DNA of 64,000 nucleotides from NCBI GenBank assembly GCA_038531745.1, contig JBCBBJ010000009.1, positions 62,001 to 126,000 on the forward strand, in the 5' to 3' direction. A model generated the notes under the pieces. That model searched no databases. It was not told where the DNA came from and worked only from the letters and a program-made list of their open reading frames with translations. Of this stretch, positions 46,511 through 55,034 are shown in pieces. Position 1 is the first letter of the stretch; the number at the start of each line of letters is the position of its first letter. The position numbers were made by a program, and so were the translations under genes. The stretch comes from CALLPQ01 sp038531745. Its GTDB lineage: Bacteria; Pseudomonadota; Alphaproteobacteria; Caulobacterales; Parvularculaceae.

Positions 46511-47000
46511 AAGCCTTGCCGTCAGGTGTTTCATTGATAGGGACACCATAGAGCTCCAGGCGGTGTGACAGCAGCCGGTAGCCATGCTCTTCCGCGATGC
46601 GATGCTGGAGCTTTTCAATCTCGTCATTGACAAATTCGATCACGTTACCGGACCGCACATCAATGAGATGATCATGGTGATCGTCGGAGGCTTCTTCATA
46701 CCGCGAGCGCCCGTCTTGAAAGTCGTGGCGTGCCACCACATTGGCTTCTTCAAAAAGCCGCATGGTCCGATAGACCGTCGCAATGGAAATGCGCGAATCG
46801 ATTTCACTGGCACGTCGGTGAATTTCCTCCACATCCGGATGATCGGTTGCAATAGAGAGGACCCGCGCAATGACGCGGCGCTGTTCTGTCATCCGCATGC
46901 CTTTTTCGACGCATAAGCGTTCGAGGCGGTGTGCGGCATCGCGATCCGCTTGATCGCTTTGCGGTGTGGTTGTCGCGTTGGCTTTGGGCGCATTCGTCAT
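46509..47000 (-). CDS. fur: Fur-family iron/metal-responsive regulator
   Basis: The 163-residue protein has a winged helix (about 30-90: MRMTEQRRVIARVLSIATDH, SIATVYRTMRLFEE) and the metal-binding HHDH at 108-111 followed by LIDVRSGNVIEF. The zinc cysteines that follow in E. coli Fur (LxCxxCG) are absent; only Cys30 is present. Alphaproteobacterial Fur/Mur proteins often look like this and may respond to manganese or iron. ATG 47000 gives a normal length. It lies downstream of rimI and tsaB on the same strand, a common alphaproteobacterial order. Confidence 0.92.
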   Translation of the reverse strand: MTNAPKANATTTPQSDQADRDAAHRLERLCVEKGMRMTEQRRVIARVLSIATDHPDVEEIHRRASEIDSRISIATVYRTMRLFEEANVVARHDFQDGRSRYEEASDDHHDHLIDVRSGNVIEFVNDEIEKLQHRIAEEHGYRLLSHRLELYGVPINETPDGKA

Positions 47001-47077
47001 GCCGGGCTCACTAATCGTTGCGCTGGCGCATTCGAGCCAGCTTTTGGTAACGTCTGACCGCACCGCTCGCCATGAGG

Positions 47078-47554
47078 TTAGAGGGCGCGGGCCATGACTA
47101 GCGCGTCGCTGCCATCTTTGTAATAGTGCTTACGCCGCGCCACCTCGTGATAGCCAGCACCCCGATAAAGTGCAAGCGCAGCCCGGTTTTCGCTGTCCAC
47201 ATCAAGAACCATCCGGCAGAGCCCCTTGGTGCGTGCGGTGTTTTCGATCCCTGTCAGCATAAAGCGCCCCAGCCCTTGTTGCCGACCGGGCGGGGCAACA
47301 CCGAAAGAAAGAATTTCGCCCTCGTCCCCTATGCGGCGCCACACGGCGAAACCAGTGGGCGGCGGCGTTTCGGCGCCGATTGGCATTGCCAACCCCGCAA
47401 GAAAGACGAAGACGTGGGGCGCGGCTACACTGTGCGCGATTGCCCCCTGGGGCCAAGCACGCGGCCCGAATGCGGATTTTTCAAGTGCCACAAGGAGAGG
47501 CGCATCCGCCGCCGTCGCGGCCCAACCGTGAAACCGGCCGTCATTCGATGTCAT
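47078..47554 (-). CDS. rimI: GNAT N-acetyltransferase, RimI-like
   Basis: The 158-residue protein has the GNAT fold with the acetyl-CoA loop in APPGRQQGLGRFML and the C-terminal DVDSENRAALALYRGAGYHEVARRKHYY, the usual mark of RimI, which acetylates ribosomal protein S18. Its ATG overlaps the tsaB stop (ATGA), so they are coupled. The N-terminal part is more divergent. Function as RimI is likely from context, but another protein N-acetyltransferase role is possible. Confidence 0.88.
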   Translation of the reverse strand: MTSNDGRFHGWAATAADAPLLVALEKSAFGPRAWPQGAIAHSVAAPHVFVFLAGLAMPIGAETPPPTGFAVWRRIGDEGEILSFGVAPPGRQQGLGRFMLTGIENTARTKGLCRMVLDVDSENRAALALYRGAGYHEVARRKHYYKDGSDALVMARAL

Positions 47555-48318
47555 GACCGCGCCTGCGCTTTGCGGAGCGCGTCAAAGGCCGATCGCGCGG
47601 ATGGTTTTGCATCGGGCGGGCGCAAATAAAACGGTGCTGGCTTTTTGCCGGTTACCGGCAGGCTGGCAAGTGTTTTGATGAGCGACGGCCCATCAATCTG
47701 ATCGACCGATTGCGTTTGTGTTCTCCATTGCGCGAGGCGCTGAGAGACAGTGCAATCCTGCAATAGCACACGCCCCGACCCTGGCAGCCAGCAGCGTGCA
47801 CCCGCCGGCACCGATTGTTCAAGCCAGTCCGCCGCCGCCTGCGGCGTCAGCGCCAATGGTGCCGTCACGGTACGGAGCGTTTCGTCACCCCAGTCATAAA
47901 GTGCAGCGTAAACTTCCCCCCGGCGCGCATCAATCAGCGGCGCAATAAAGCGCGCGGCATCATCGTCACCCGATACCTGGTCCGCCCATTCGTTTGCTAC
48001 AGAAAGGGCCAGCGCCTCGAGGCTCGTGATGCCCACAAGGTCGCAAGCGTGGCCCAGCGCCAAGCCGCGGGCAAACGCAACACCAACTCTGATCCCGGTA
48101 AAACCGCCGGGTCCGGTCACCACCCCAATGCGCGCCAGATCAGACACCCGCCAACCTGCATCGGCAAGCGCCCTTTGCGCCATGGGCGCAAGACATTCCG
48201 CATGCCCCTTTTCGAGCAATTCCGTTTCATGGGCCATGATACGCAGATCGTCATCACCGGAAACAGCCAGCGTGACCGAGCACCGTTGCAGGGCAGTATC
48301 AATGATCATCAGCTTCAC
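47551..48318 (-). CDS. tsaB: tRNA threonylcarbamoyladenosine protein TsaB
   Basis: TsaB is an ASKHA-fold partner of TsaD in making the t6A37 modification of tRNA. The 255-residue protein has the opening LMIIDTALQRCSV and the signature GPGGFTGIRVGVAFARGLAL. FIAPLIDARRGEVYAALYD follows. The start GTG 48318 lies 7 bases after AAGGGGG; ATG 48309 is three codons further in. The much longer frame upstream runs past the divergent MAPEG start and is rejected. Confidence 0.94.
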   Translation of the reverse strand: MKLMIIDTALQRCSVTLAVSGDDDLRIMAHETELLEKGHAECLAPMAQRALADAGWRVSDLARIGVVTGPGGFTGIRVGVAFARGLALGHACDLVGITSLEALALSVANEWADQVSGDDDAARFIAPLIDARRGEVYAALYDWGDETLRTVTAPLALTPQAAADWLEQSVPAGARCWLPGSGRVLLQDCTVSQRLAQWRTQTQSVDQIDGPSLIKTLASLPVTGKKPAPFYLRPPDAKPSARSAFDALRKAQARS

Positions 48319-48478
48319 AGAACACCCCCTTTGCCAAACGCCTTGCCCCTTACCCCAGAGCACGGACCAACCGGCGGGCAGGCGCACCGTCATCCATGGC
48401 CGCAATTGTGACTTGTGGCAATCCGGTCTGGCGGAGTATGCCGGTGATCGTGAATTCAATCTATCCGTGAGGCGAACT

Positions 48479-48928
48479 ATGCTGGCCACATCGCTCTTCT
48501 ATCCTATCGTTGCCATGACCATGCTTACCCTTTTGGTGTTAGCCGTGATGATGCTTCGCCGCGTGCGGTGCATGCGCTTGCGCGGGCTCGGCATCAATCA
48601 ATTGCCAGGCACCCGGGCGGGGCTCGCCGATCAGCCAGACGGGCCTGTCTGGGATGCGCGCACAGCAGCGGCGAGCGACCAGTTTGCTAATCTTTTCGAG
48701 ACACCGATCCTGTTTTATGTTTCGTGCTTAGGCCTCATTATCCTTGATGCGGTGAGCCCGGTGTCATTCTTTGCCGCCTGGATATTTGTTGTGGCACGGA
48801 TGGCCCATGCGGGCATCCATCTCACCTACAATCTTGTGGGCCACCGCTTTGCCGCCTTCGCTGTCTCCATGGTCGCCTTGGTCAGACTCTTCATCAGCAT
48901 GCTCATAGCTGTTTTCTCAATTGGATGA
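48479..48928 (+). CDS. MAPEG-family membrane protein
   Basis: The 149-residue protein has four predicted membrane helices, with the MAPEG pattern of a charged loop after helix 1 (RCMRLRGLGINQLP) and the region ASDQFANLFETPILFYVSCL. Known relatives are glutathione-dependent enzymes or leukotriene synthases in eukaryotes; bacterial ones are mostly unstudied. ATG 48479 follows GAGG by 7 bases. The nitrilase-like gene starts 6 bases after the stop, so they are probably one transcript. It is divergent from tsaB. Confidence 0.86.
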   Translation: MLATSLFYPIVAMTMLTLLVLAVMMLRRVRCMRLRGLGINQLPGTRAGLADQPDGPVWDARTAAASDQFANLFETPILFYVSCLGLIILDAVSPVSFFAAWIFVVARMAHAGIHLTYNLVGHRFAAFAVSMVALVRLFISMLIAVFSIG

Positions 48929-48934
48929 GGTATC

Positions 48935-49924
48935 ATGACACCTGACACCAGCATTCGCCTTGCCGCCATTCAAGCCGCGCCGGTCTTGTTTGACAAAGAC
49001 GCCTCCACCGAGAAAGCCTGCGATCTTATCAGACAGGCGGGCAAGGACGGCGCCGCCTTTGCCGTCTTTGGCGAAACCTGGTTGCCGGGCTATCCCTTCT
49101 GGATTGAAAGCGCCGTCAACGACGCCACATGGCAGGCAAGCGCCGACTATCTGGCGAATGCCGTCACCCTCGGCGGGCCGGAAACCGTGGCTTTGTGCGC
49201 CGCCGCGAAGGAAGCCGGTACTGATGTGGTAATCGGCATTGCCGAAAAAGATCCCCATAGCGCCGGCACCGTCTATTGCACGGCCCTCACAATCGGCTGC
49301 GAAGGTGAGATCCTCAACCGGCATCGCAAGCTCAAACCCACCCACGCCGAGCGCATCATTTGGGGCGATGGCGACGCGGCAGGCTTGCACCCCGTGGAGC
49401 GGTCTTACGGGAAGATTTCCGCTCTGAACTGTTGGGAACATCAAATGATGCTGCCCGGATATACGCTTGCGGCGCGCGGGACGCAGTTTCACGCCGCGCT
49501 GTGGCCCGGATGGGAAAAAACACCGCGTCCGGAGGAATATTGCTGGTCACGCCAATTGGTGCTGTCGCGCGCCTATGCCAGCCAAGCCGCCGCTTATGTG
49601 GTGTGTGCCGCGGGCTTGCGCCTGAAATCTCATATTCCTGATAGGTACAAACGGTTTGACCAGTGGGAACATGCCGGCCATTCCGCAATCATCGATCCCC
49701 GCGGCGAGATTATTGCTGGCCCCGTGGAGGGCGAAACAATCCTCATGGCGGAAGCCAGCCTCGACACCGTGCGCGCCGCAAACGCCGCGGTGGATATTGC
49801 CGGGCATTATTCACGCCCGGACATTTTTGACCTGCAAGTGGATGATACGCCGCGAGAGGGATCTGTGCGATTTACCAGCGAAGGTGTATTCGATGAACCG
49901 ACCGCCACCAAACCGGCGGAATGA
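48935..49924 (+). CDS. Nitrilase-family carbon-nitrogen hydrolase
   Basis: The 329-residue protein has the Glu-Lys-Cys triad of the nitrilase superfamily: Glu47 in FGETWLPGYPF, Lys132 in HRKLKPTHAER, and Cys166 in LNCWEHQ. The sequence around these (GETWLPGYPFW, KLKPTHAERIIWGDGD) matches true nitrilases rather than amidases. The predicted reaction is hydrolysis of a nitrile to acid and ammonia; the substrate is not known. It closely follows a MAPEG gene and converges with phaR. Confidence 0.9.
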   Translation: MTPDTSIRLAAIQAAPVLFDKDASTEKACDLIRQAGKDGAAFAVFGETWLPGYPFWIESAVNDATWQASADYLANAVTLGGPETVALCAAAKEAGTDVVIGIAEKDPHSAGTVYCTALTIGCEGEILNRHRKLKPTHAERIIWGDGDAAGLHPVERSYGKISALNCWEHQMMLPGYTLAARGTQFHAALWPGWEKTPRPEEYCWSRQLVLSRAYASQAAAYVVCAAGLRLKSHIPDRYKRFDQWEHAGHSAIIDPRGEIIAGPVEGETILMAEASLDTVRAANAAVDIAGHYSRPDIFDLQVDDTPREGSVRFTSEGVFDEPTATKPAE

Positions 49925-49982
49925 AACACCGTCCTTATCAATTGGAGGTGCGCCAGGTGACCCGCAGCCAGGCGCTGGTCCT

Positions 49983-50663
49983 TTAGCTGGCCTCTGCTTT
50001 TGCAAGCTTCGCCTTCAACGCTTCTAGCTCACGTTTCAACTCGTCAAGTGAAGGCTCCTCCGTATCAGGCACCGGCGGCGCTGACGGCGCAAAAGGCGCA
50101 CCCATGCCTGCAAAACCCTGCATACCCGGTATAGAAGACGAGAACATTTTCATGGCCTGTTCATACATCGCCATATTTTTGCGCACACTATCCTCAAACA
50201 TTTTATAGCCAGGGGTGTGCCCCAAAGTCTGATCCAATTGCTGGCGAAACTCCTCCTGATTGCGCGCAAAACTATCCATGCTCATCTCCAGATAAGAGGG
50301 CACATAGCTTTGCATACTGTCGCCATAAAATTTAATCAGCTGACGGAGGAATTGTACGGGGAGCAGGTTCTGACCTTTATTCTCCTGCTCAAAAATAATC
50401 TGTGTCAGAACAGTACGGGTAATGTCTTCTCCCGACTTGGCATCAAAGACGACAAAGTCATACCCGGATTTTACCAATTCAGACAGAAAATCGAGCGTCA
50501 CGTACGAACTGGTTGCCGTATTATAGAGCCGCCGGTTTGCGTACTTTTTAATGACAATGACATCGTCAGTGTCGAGACCATTCCCGGCATCGTTCGCGCC
50601 ATTATTCTTCTTGGCATTTGCGGCGTGACCGTCCGTTGTTTTTTCGGTTGTTTGCTTGCTCAC
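49983..50663 (-). CDS. phaR: Polyhydroxyalkanoate synthesis repressor PhaR
   Basis: PhaR represses PHA genes and is released by binding to PHA granules. The 226-residue protein has a Lys/Asn-rich head and then the DNA-binding PHB_acc_N domain (IVIKKYANRRLYNTATSSYV, FVVFDAKSGEDITRTVLTQI). A helical accumulation domain with Met-rich and Pro-rich parts follows, then a coiled-coil tail (LDELKRELEALKAKLAK). GTG 50663 lies 6 bases after AAGGAG. A TGC-containing palindrome lies in the divergent gap to phaA and is a likely operator. Confidence 0.94.
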   Translation of the reverse strand: MSKQTTEKTTDGHAANAKKNNGANDAGNGLDTDDVIVIKKYANRRLYNTATSSYVTLDFLSELVKSGYDFVVFDAKSGEDITRTVLTQIIFEQENKGQNLLPVQFLRQLIKFYGDSMQSYVPSYLEMSMDSFARNQEEFRQQLDQTLGHTPGYKMFEDSVRKNMAMYEQAMKMFSSSIPGMQGFAGMGAPFAPSAPPVPDTEEPSLDELKRELEALKAKLAKAEAS

Positions 50664-50702
50664 CGCAAACTCCTTTTTTATCAAGTCAGTATCCTACCGT
50701 AT

Positions 50703-50720
50703 TTTGTGCACCTGCACAAA
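50703..50720. promoter_or_regulatory. Palindrome between phaR and phaA, likely PhaR operator
   Basis: TTTGTGCA-CC-TGCACAAA is a perfect 8-base inverted repeat with a 2-base spacer, 40 bases before the phaR start and about 160 before phaA. PhaR proteins bind TGC/GCA-rich sites, so it could let PhaR control itself and phaAB. A second TGC-rich element, TTGCGCATGCG, follows at 50727-50737. Confidence 0.55.
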
Positions 50721-50881
50721 CGTATGTTGCGCATGCGAAGAGCAAAAACATCGCCGGCCAATACGCCTTAATGAGGCGCACCAAACGGTTGTTTCGAACC
50801 GTCAGGAATGCCAAAAGACGCCGACAATTCGTTAACGCCGCAGGGTCGGCGGCGAGCCCCTATTTTTTGAAGGAGAATTTA

Positions 50882-52057
50882 ATGACTGATGTGATCATTG
50901 CATCGGCGACGCGCACCGCCATTGGCGCATTTGGCGGCGGTCTGGCGAGCGTGCCTGCCGCAGAACTTGGCCGCACGGTGATCGCGGAGGCCATTAACAG
51001 GGCCGGCATCGACGGCGCAGATGTGGATGAGACCATCATGGGCCATGTGCTGCAGGCAGCTCAGGGCCAGAACACCGCCCGCCAAGCCAGCCTGAACGCC
51101 GGTATCCCGCAAGAGCGCCCGGCCGCAACCATCAATCAGGTTTGTGGCTCTGGCCTGCGCACTGTGGCCATGGCGGCCCAAGCGATCCGTGTGGGCGATG
51201 CGCGTATCGTAGTTGCCGGTGGCCACGAAAACATGTCCCAAGCGCCCCACGCAGCGCATCTGCGCGATGGCACAAAAATGGGCGCCATGACCCACGAGGA
51301 CACCATGATCAAAGATGGATTATGGGACGCCTTTAACAATTATCACATGGGCCAAACCGCAGAAAACCTTGCCGAAAAATATCAGATCAGCCGCGACGCG
51401 CAGGATGAATTTGCCGTGGCCAGCCAGAACAAAGCCGAGGCCGCACGCGCCGCCGGATACTTTGCCGACGAAATCACGCCCGTGACCATTAAGCACCGCA
51501 AAGGCGACATCACGTTTGATCGCGACGAATATATCCGCGAAGGCGCCACCATTGATGGGGTCGCAAAACTCCGCCCAGCATTTGTGCGCGACGGCGGCAC
51601 CGTTACGGCAGCCAATGCGTCGGGCTTGAATGATGGTGCGGCGGCCATGGTGATCATGAATAGTGACGACGCGGCAGGCCATAACATTGACCCCCTCGCC
51701 CGCATCGTTTCGGCGGCGCATTGCGGCGTTGACCCCTCGATCATGGGCATTGGCCCGGCACCCGCCTCGCGCCTTGCGCTGGAGAAGGCCGGCTGGACCC
51801 TTGATGAGGTTGATCTGATTGAGGCCAATGAGGCCTTTGCCGCCCAGGCGCTTTCTGTGGGTAAAGAACTCGGCTGGGACCCGGAGAAAGTAAACGTCAA
51901 TGGCGGGGCGATCGCGCTGGGCCACCCCATTGGCGCATCGGGCACCCGGATTTTGACGACGCTTGTCCACGAGATGAAGCGCCGCGACGTCCATAAGGGC
52001 CTTGCCACTTTATGTATTGGCGGCGGCATGGGCATCGCCATGTGCGTTGAGCGCTAA
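50882..52057 (+). CDS. phaA: Acetyl-CoA acetyltransferase (beta-ketothiolase) PhaA
   Basis: PhaA condenses two acetyl-CoA to acetoacetyl-CoA, the first step of polyhydroxybutyrate synthesis. The 391-residue thiolase has the nucleophile Cys88 in NQVCGSGL, His348 in GHPIGASG, and Cys378 in CIGGGMG. AAGGAG lies 6 bases before ATG 50882; a longer frame upstream overlaps phaR and is rejected. phaB follows 44 bases downstream. No PHA synthase gene (phaC) is in the window. Confidence 0.96.
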   Translation: MTDVIIASATRTAIGAFGGGLASVPAAELGRTVIAEAINRAGIDGADVDETIMGHVLQAAQGQNTARQASLNAGIPQERPAATINQVCGSGLRTVAMAAQAIRVGDARIVVAGGHENMSQAPHAAHLRDGTKMGAMTHEDTMIKDGLWDAFNNYHMGQTAENLAEKYQISRDAQDEFAVASQNKAEAARAAGYFADEITPVTIKHRKGDITFDRDEYIREGATIDGVAKLRPAFVRDGGTVTAANASGLNDGAAAMVIMNSDDAAGHNIDPLARIVSAAHCGVDPSIMGIGPAPASRLALEKAGWTLDEVDLIEANEAFAAQALSVGKELGWDPEKVNVNGGAIALGHPIGASGTRILTTLVHEMKRRDVHKGLATLCIGGGMGIAMCVER

Positions 52058-52101
52058 AGCCCCCATTCATCTTTATACCAATAAAAAAAAGGAGGAACAG
52101 A

Positions 52102-52827
52102 ATGGCCAGAACAGCAATCGTCACTGGCGGCACCCGGGGGATCGGCAAAGCCATCTCACTGGGGCTGAAAAATGCCGGGATCACCGTCACCGCCACCTAT
52201 GCCGGCAATGATCAGGCCGCCTCAGCGTTCAAAGAAGAGACCGGCATCAATGTGGCCAAATGGGATGTGGGTGATTACGACGCCTGTATCGCCGGGATTA
52301 AGGATGTGGAGGGCGCACAAGGCGTTACCGATATTCTCGTGAACAATGCCGGGATTACACGCGACGGCTTTTTCCATAAAATGTCCGTGGACAAATGGCG
52401 TCAGGTGATCGCCGCCGATCTCGATTCCGTTTTCAATATGAGCCACGGCGTCTTTGGCGGCATGCGCGAGCGCGGCTTTGGCCGGATTGTGAATATTTCG
52501 TCCATTAACGGCCAGAAGGGCCAGGCGGGCCAGACGAATTACTCGGCCGCCAAGGCCGGCATGATCGGCTTTACCCGCGCCCTTGCCCAGGAAGGCGCCC
52601 GGAAGGGCATCACCGTCAACGCCATCGCACCGGGCTATATCAACACCGAAATGGTCGGTGCCATGGATCAAAAAGTCCTCGACAGCATTATCGGCGGCAT
52701 CCCGGTGGGCCGCCTTGGCGAAGCCGACGAAATCGCCCGGTGCGTGACGTTTCTGTGCGATGACAATGCGGGCTTTATCACCGGCGCCGTCATGACCGCC
52801 AATGGCGGGCAGTATATCGCTGCGTAA
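52102..52827 (+). CDS. phaB: Acetoacetyl-CoA reductase PhaB
   Basis: PhaB is an NADPH-dependent short-chain reductase giving (R)-3-hydroxybutyryl-CoA. The 241-residue protein has the nucleotide loop TGGTRGIGKAI, NNAGITRDGFF, the active-site Ser in NISSINGQKGQ and YSAAK. The C-terminal GGQYIAA ending is typical. AAGGAGG lies 7 bases before ATG 52102. It forms an operon with phaA and ends before a strong terminator. Confidence 0.97.
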   Translation: MARTAIVTGGTRGIGKAISLGLKNAGITVTATYAGNDQAASAFKEETGINVAKWDVGDYDACIAGIKDVEGAQGVTDILVNNAGITRDGFFHKMSVDKWRQVIAADLDSVFNMSHGVFGGMRERGFGRIVNISSINGQKGQAGQTNYSAAKAGMIGFTRALAQEGARKGITVNAIAPGYINTEMVGAMDQKVLDSIIGGIPVGRLGEADEIARCVTFLCDDNAGFITGAVMTANGGQYIAA

Positions 52828-52873
52828 AACTGTTCTTGGGTGTTGCGGCACCAAGCCGTGCGAAACCATAAAC

Positions 52874-52912
52874 ACCGTCGCCACCAGAATATTGGGGCGG
52901 CGGTTTTCTTTT
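52874..52912 (+). terminator. Intrinsic terminator after phaB
   Basis: ACCGTCGCC (52874-52882) and GGCGGCGGT (52896-52904) pair over nine positions, with one G-T, around a 13-base loop. TTTTCTTTT (52904-52912) follows. It is a good rho-independent signal about 50 bases after the phaB stop. Confidence 0.75.
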
Positions 52913-53011
52913 GGGGCAGCGGGCGCTAGGCGACCGGGCTTTCCAGCCCTATTCTCTGCCCTTGACGTGGCCGCGAACCTATTCCAAGCGATGTTACTTG
53001 CAAGAACAGCA

Positions 53012-53030
53012 CGCGGGGCTCTGCCCCGCG
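53012..53030 (+). promoter_or_regulatory. Perfect GC-rich hairpin just before thrS
   Basis: CGCGGGGC-TCT-GCCCCGCG: eight paired bases with a 3-base loop, ending 21 bases before the thrS start. No T-run follows, so it is not a standard terminator; it could slow initiation or be part of a leader that controls thrS. Unverified by folding. Confidence 0.45.
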
Positions 53031-53051
53031 GCCTAACAGGACACCTAACCG

Positions 53052-55034
53052 ATGGTTGCCATTACCTTGCCCGATGGGGCGGTTCGAGCGTTTGACGGGG
53101 CAGTCACCGGATTGGCGCTGGCTGAGAATATTTCAAAATCGCTGGCCAAAAAAGCAATCGCGGTCAAGGTTGACGGCGCGCTCACCGACCTTTTCGCGCC
53201 CATTGAGAACGACGCTACCGTAGAGATTGTTACCCGCACCGGCGATGATGCACTGGAGCTTGTGCGCCATGATGCAGCGCACTTGCTGGCGCAGGCGGTT
53301 CAGGACCTTTTTCCCGGCACCCAAGTGACCATTGGGCCCGTCATCGATGATGGTTTTTACTATGACTTCGCGCGTGAGGAGCCTTTCTCAACCGATGACT
53401 TTGCCCGCATCGAAAAGCGCATGGCCGAATTGGTGGATGCCGACCTGGCCACCCACAAAAAGGTGCTGCCCCGCGATGACGCCATCGCCCATTTTGACGC
53501 CATGGGCGAAAGCTATAAGGCCGAATTGATCCGCGACTTGCCGGATACTGAAGAAATCAAGATCTATTATCATGGCGACTGGCATGACCTATGCCGGGGG
53601 CCACACCTTCCGTCTACGAAGCATATCGGTAAAGCATTCAAACTAATGAAGCTGGCCGGTGCCTATTGGCGGGGCGATAGCAGTAATGCGATGCTCCAGC
53701 GCATCTATGGAACCGCTTGGCTGAATGAAAAGGATCTCAAAGCCCATCTCCATCGCCTTGAGGAAGCCGAAAAGCGCGATCACCGTAAACTGGGACGCGA
53801 GCTTGATCTGTTTCACTTACAAGAAGAAGCCCAAGGCTCAGTTTTCTGGCATGCGAAAGGGTATGTGATCTGGTTGATGCTGGAGGCTTATATCCGGCGT
53901 CGCCTGGCGGGCGCGGGCTATATGGAAGTAAAGACGCCGCAATTGCTCGACGCGAAATTCTGGGAGCAATCGGGTCACTGGGCTAAATTTCGTGAAAATA
54001 TGTTTGTTGTGCCCGATGAAGTGCCGTCTACGGATGATGATCAACCGATGATCTCTGCCGACGCAAAGCTCATGGCAATTAAGCCCATGAATTGCCCAGC
54101 CCATGTGCAGATTTTCCGCCAGGGTGTGAAGTCCTATCGCGACCTGCCCATCCGCATGGCGGAATTTGGCTGCTGCCACCGGAACGAGGCCCATGGTGCC
54201 CTGCACGGATTGATGCGGGTGCGTCAGATGACGCAGGATGATGCACATATCTTTTGTCGCGAAGATCAAGTGACGGACGAAGCAATCGCTTTTTGCGATC
54301 TTCTGCATACGGTTTACCGTGATCTTGGTTTTGATGAGGTTGCGATTAAACTTGCCACCCGGCCAGAACTTCGCGCCGGTGACGACACCGTGTGGGACCG
54401 CGCCGAAGCGGGGCTTGAAGAAGCCCTCAAGCGCGCGGACCTCAGCTATGAAGTGACCCCCGGTGAAGGGGCATTTTACGGGCCTAAGTTGGAATTCCAC
54501 TTGAAAGACGCCATCGGCCGGTCCTGGCAATGCGGAACGTTGCAACTGGATTTTGTTTTGCCTGAGCGCCTTGATGCGTCTTACGTGGATGAGGCGGGCG
54601 CGCGGCAGCGCCCGGTGATGCTACACCGTGCTATCCTCGGCTCGCTCGAACGGTTCATCGGTATCCTGATTGAAAACTATGCCGGTAAAATGCCGTTTTG
54701 GATGGCGCCCACACAAGTGGTGGTGGCAACGATCACCTCCGACGTTGACGATTATGCCCATGACGTGGTGACCGCATTACGGGCGCGTGGCCTGCGCGTT
54801 GATGTTGATACGCGTAATGAGAAAATCAATTACAAGGTGCGCGAACACTCCCATCAGAAAGTGCCAGTGATTGCCGTTGTGGGCGGCAAAGAAAAAGAAG
54901 GCGCAAAACTCTCGCTCCGGCGCCTGGGTTCGCAAGGCCAACAAATTATCTCCTTAGCCGAAGCATTGGAAAGCCTGGGCGATGAAGCCTTGCCGCCGGA
55001 CATGAAGCCGCCGCCAGAAATCAACAATGGCTGA
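53052..55034 (+). CDS. thrS: Threonyl-tRNA synthetase
   Basis: This class II synthetase charges tRNA-Thr. The 660-residue protein has the TGS and editing domains (HDAAHLLAQAVQDLFPG with the His motif, DLCRGPHLPSTKHIG). The catalytic core follows (MNCPAHVQIF, FGCCHRNEAHGALHGL, with zinc-binding Cys and His). The anticodon-binding domain is last. A GC-rich hairpin lies just before the start. The next gene overlaps its stop by 8 bases. Confidence 0.97.
   Translation: MVAITLPDGAVRAFDGAVTGLALAENISKSLAKKAIAVKVDGALTDLFAPIENDATVEIVTRTGDDALELVRHDAAHLLAQAVQDLFPGTQVTIGPVIDDGFYYDFAREEPFSTDDFARIEKRMAELVDADLATHKKVLPRDDAIAHFDAMGESYKAELIRDLPDTEEIKIYYHGDWHDLCRGPHLPSTKHIGKAFKLMKLAGAYWRGDSSNAMLQRIYGTAWLNEKDLKAHLHRLEEAEKRDHRKLGRELDLFHLQEEAQGSVFWHAKGYVIWLMLEAYIRRRLAGAGYMEVKTPQLLDAKFWEQSGHWAKFRENMFVVPDEVPSTDDDQPMISADAKLMAIKPMNCPAHVQIFRQGVKSYRDLPIRMAEFGCCHRNEAHGALHGLMRVRQMTQDDAHIFCREDQVTDEAIAFCDLLHTVYRDLGFDEVAIKLATRPELRAGDDTVWDRAEAGLEEALKRADLSYEVTPGEGAFYGPKLEFHLKDAIGRSWQCGTLQLDFVLPERLDASYVDEAGARQRPVMLHRAILGSLERFIGILIENYAGKMPFWMAPTQVVVATITSDVDDYAHDVVTALRARGLRVDVDTRNEKINYKVREHSHQKVPVIAVVGGKEKEGAKLSLRRLGSQGQQIISLAEALESLGDEALPPDMKPPPEINNG

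Noticed and set aside
52802..53095. 97-codon plus frame between phaB and thrS
   Set aside because: It overlaps the ends of both genes and contains the phaB terminator. No good ribosome site.
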